Origin: Deltaproteobacteria bacterium
Lineage (GTDB): Bacteria > Desulfobacterota > Binatia > Binatales > Binataceae
NCBI GenBank assembly: GCA_021786815.1
Contig: JAJYMR010000185.1
Span: 1-5,677 of the forward strand
Direction: 5' to 3'
DNA length: 5,677 nucleotides
Both the position numbers and the translations under genes were made by a program. Each line of letters begins with the position of its first letter. Position 1 is the stretch's first letter. Positions 4,916 through 5,677 of the stretch are shown in pieces. The notes beneath the pieces were generated by a model. That model was given only the letters and a program-made list of their open reading frames with translations. It did no database searches and was not told the DNA's origin.

Positions 4916-5677
4916 TTGGTCCACGGGGTCCAACGTAGCCAGATTCGTGCCTGCCTGCTCGTACTGCTCACGGTTCTCACACTCACCGCCGCGCAAAGCG
5001 CTCATGCCGCGAGCGCGAAGGTCGAGATATCTTCGCCAGCCGCTGGTTCGACAGTCTCAGGCACGGTGCAGATTGTGTGTCAGACAGCCACGCCGGTCAG
5101 CTGGGTTGACGTGTACATCGATGGCAAATTCGTGGCGTCCAGTCCGCCCTACACCTTTTCCTGGAATTCGACCACGGTTGCGAACGGATCGCACACGATT
5201 TCGGCAAGCGGCTTTGCCTCCAATGGGCGCCTAGTTGCGTCGAGTTCCGCCACCGTAAACGTGCAGAACTCGAGCACACCGACACCGACGCCAACTCCCA
5301 CGCCGACGCCAGCTCCGACGGCAACTCCGACACCTACCCCGACACCTGCACCCAGTCCGACGCCTACCTCCACCCCCACACCGACACCGACGGCCACGGC
5401 GACTCCCACCCCCACGCCAAGCGCGACTCCAACTCCGCTGGTGACGATCACGTCGCCGAGCGAGGGCACAACCGTGAGCGGCACGGTGACCGTGACGGCG
5501 CACGTCGCTCCCTCGATATACGTGGGCAAGCTCTATGCCGATACCCAGGGCGTCGAGACTAGCCAGGGACAGTCCGCTCCAACCTACACGTTCACCTGGA
5601 ATTCGACCTCGGTTCCGGACGGGACGCACAACCTCACCGTCAAAGGTTTCGCCTCTGGCAGCACAACGCCGAGTTGG
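4916..5677 (+). CDS. Secreted protein with two bacterial Ig-like domains joined by a Pro-Thr linker (3' truncated by window)
   Basis: This frame is open from 4841 to the right edge; 254 codons are visible from the TTG start at 4916. Residues 1-32 are a signal peptide: a basic start with QRSQIR, a hydrophobic core ACLLVLLTVLTLTAA, and cleavage at AHA|AS. Residues 36-118 form a bacterial Ig-like domain (VEISSPAAGSTVSGTVQI..., WVDVYIDGKFVAS, YTFSWNSTTVANGSHTISASGFAS). Residues 121-174 are a linker of almost only Pro and Thr, with some Ala and Ser. Residues 176-254 are a second domain of the same type, with YTFTWNSTSVPDGTHNLTVKGFAS, still incomplete or just ending at the edge. The domains resemble the Big family that begins with SP..G..VSG and is used for adhesion or as spacers in surface and extracellular enzymes. 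A catalytic or anchoring domain may lie beyond the window. The start codon lies within a small hairpin and next to an inverted repeat, suggesting control of translation. Function is inferred from domains only. Confidence 0.85.
   Translation, partial: MVHGVQRSQIRACLLVLLTVLTLTAAQSAHAASAKVEISSPAAGSTVSGTVQIVCQTATPVSWVDVYIDGKFVASSPPYTFSWNSTTVANGSHTISASGFASNGRLVASSSATVNVQNSSTPTPTPTPTPTPAPTATPTPTPTPAPSPTPTSTPTPTPTATATPTPTPSATPTPLVTITSPSEGTTVSGTVTVTAHVAPSIYVGKLYADTQGVETSQGQSAPTYTFTWNSTSVPDGTHNLTVKGFASGSTTPSW
5276..5437 (+). repeat. Pro-Thr linker, degenerate CCNACN hexamer repeat
   Basis: 54 codons alternate Pro and Thr with occasional Ala and Ser substitutions. Codon choice varies within the tract. 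It separates the two Ig-like domains, as in secreted modular proteins, and yields Gly-Val and Arg-rich shadow frames on the minus strand that are not genes. Confidence 0.9.

Noticed and set aside
5149..5629. Minus-strand frames giving long Gly-Val or Arg-rich proteins
   Set aside because: They are antisense shadows of the Pro-Thr linker and Ig-domain codons.
1..5677. CRISPR array, tRNA or rRNA genes, phage or toxin-antitoxin genes
   Set aside because: No regularly spaced repeats, no T-loop or rRNA signature sequences, and no recognisable proteins of these classes were seen on either strand.

Overview
This is a GC-rich window of about 60% GC by eye, in the style of an uncultured soil or sediment bacterium. 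The visible traits are a NirK-like cupredoxin, a DUF2267/CBS stress-type pair, tandem sigma-54 promoters, small lipoproteins and a Pro-Thr-linked Ig-domain surface protein. Together they would fit Binatota, Methylomirabilota or a deltaproteobacterial lineage. This placement is an inference from gene style only and is weak; no rRNA or tRNA gene is present to settle it.

Left part (1-1289): the 3' end of a Glu/Leu/Phe/Val dehydrogenase runs rightward and meets, tail to tail, a leftward gene for an exported two-domain cupredoxin of the copper nitrite reductase fold. A short GC hairpin separates the two stop codons. The cupredoxin keeps the four type 1 copper ligands but appears to lack the type 2 (catalytic) ligands, so it is unlikely to reduce nitrite.

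Middle (1290-2706): a 369-base non-coding stretch is followed by a DUF2267 protein and a two-CBS-domain protein, both rightward. They are probably co-transcribed and look like a small stress or energy-sensing pair.

Right-middle (2707-4282): a leftward gene encodes an exported, low-complexity protein with a duplicated Cys-Pro motif and a helical C-terminal domain. It is divergent, across 370 non-coding bases, from a small Thr-rich lipoprotein. That lipoprotein is preceded by two well-formed sigma-54 (-24/-12) promoter sequences 46 bases apart.

Right end (4283-5677): 633 bases without a convincing protein gene contain several palindromes and a 14-base perfect inverted repeat. The right arm of that repeat covers the ribosome binding site of the next gene. 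The next gene starts with TTG and encodes a secreted protein with a signal peptide, an Ig-like domain, a 54-residue Pro-Thr linker and a second Ig-like domain; it runs off the right edge.

Four of the seven proteins (the cupredoxin, the Cys-motif protein, the lipoprotein and the Ig protein) carry export signals, so the window is mostly about the cell envelope. No classical defence, CRISPR, phage or intact mobile system is visible. The most distinctive signals are the tandem sigma-54 sites, the structured leader upstream of the TTG-started gene, and the nitrite reductase-like protein without its catalytic copper site.
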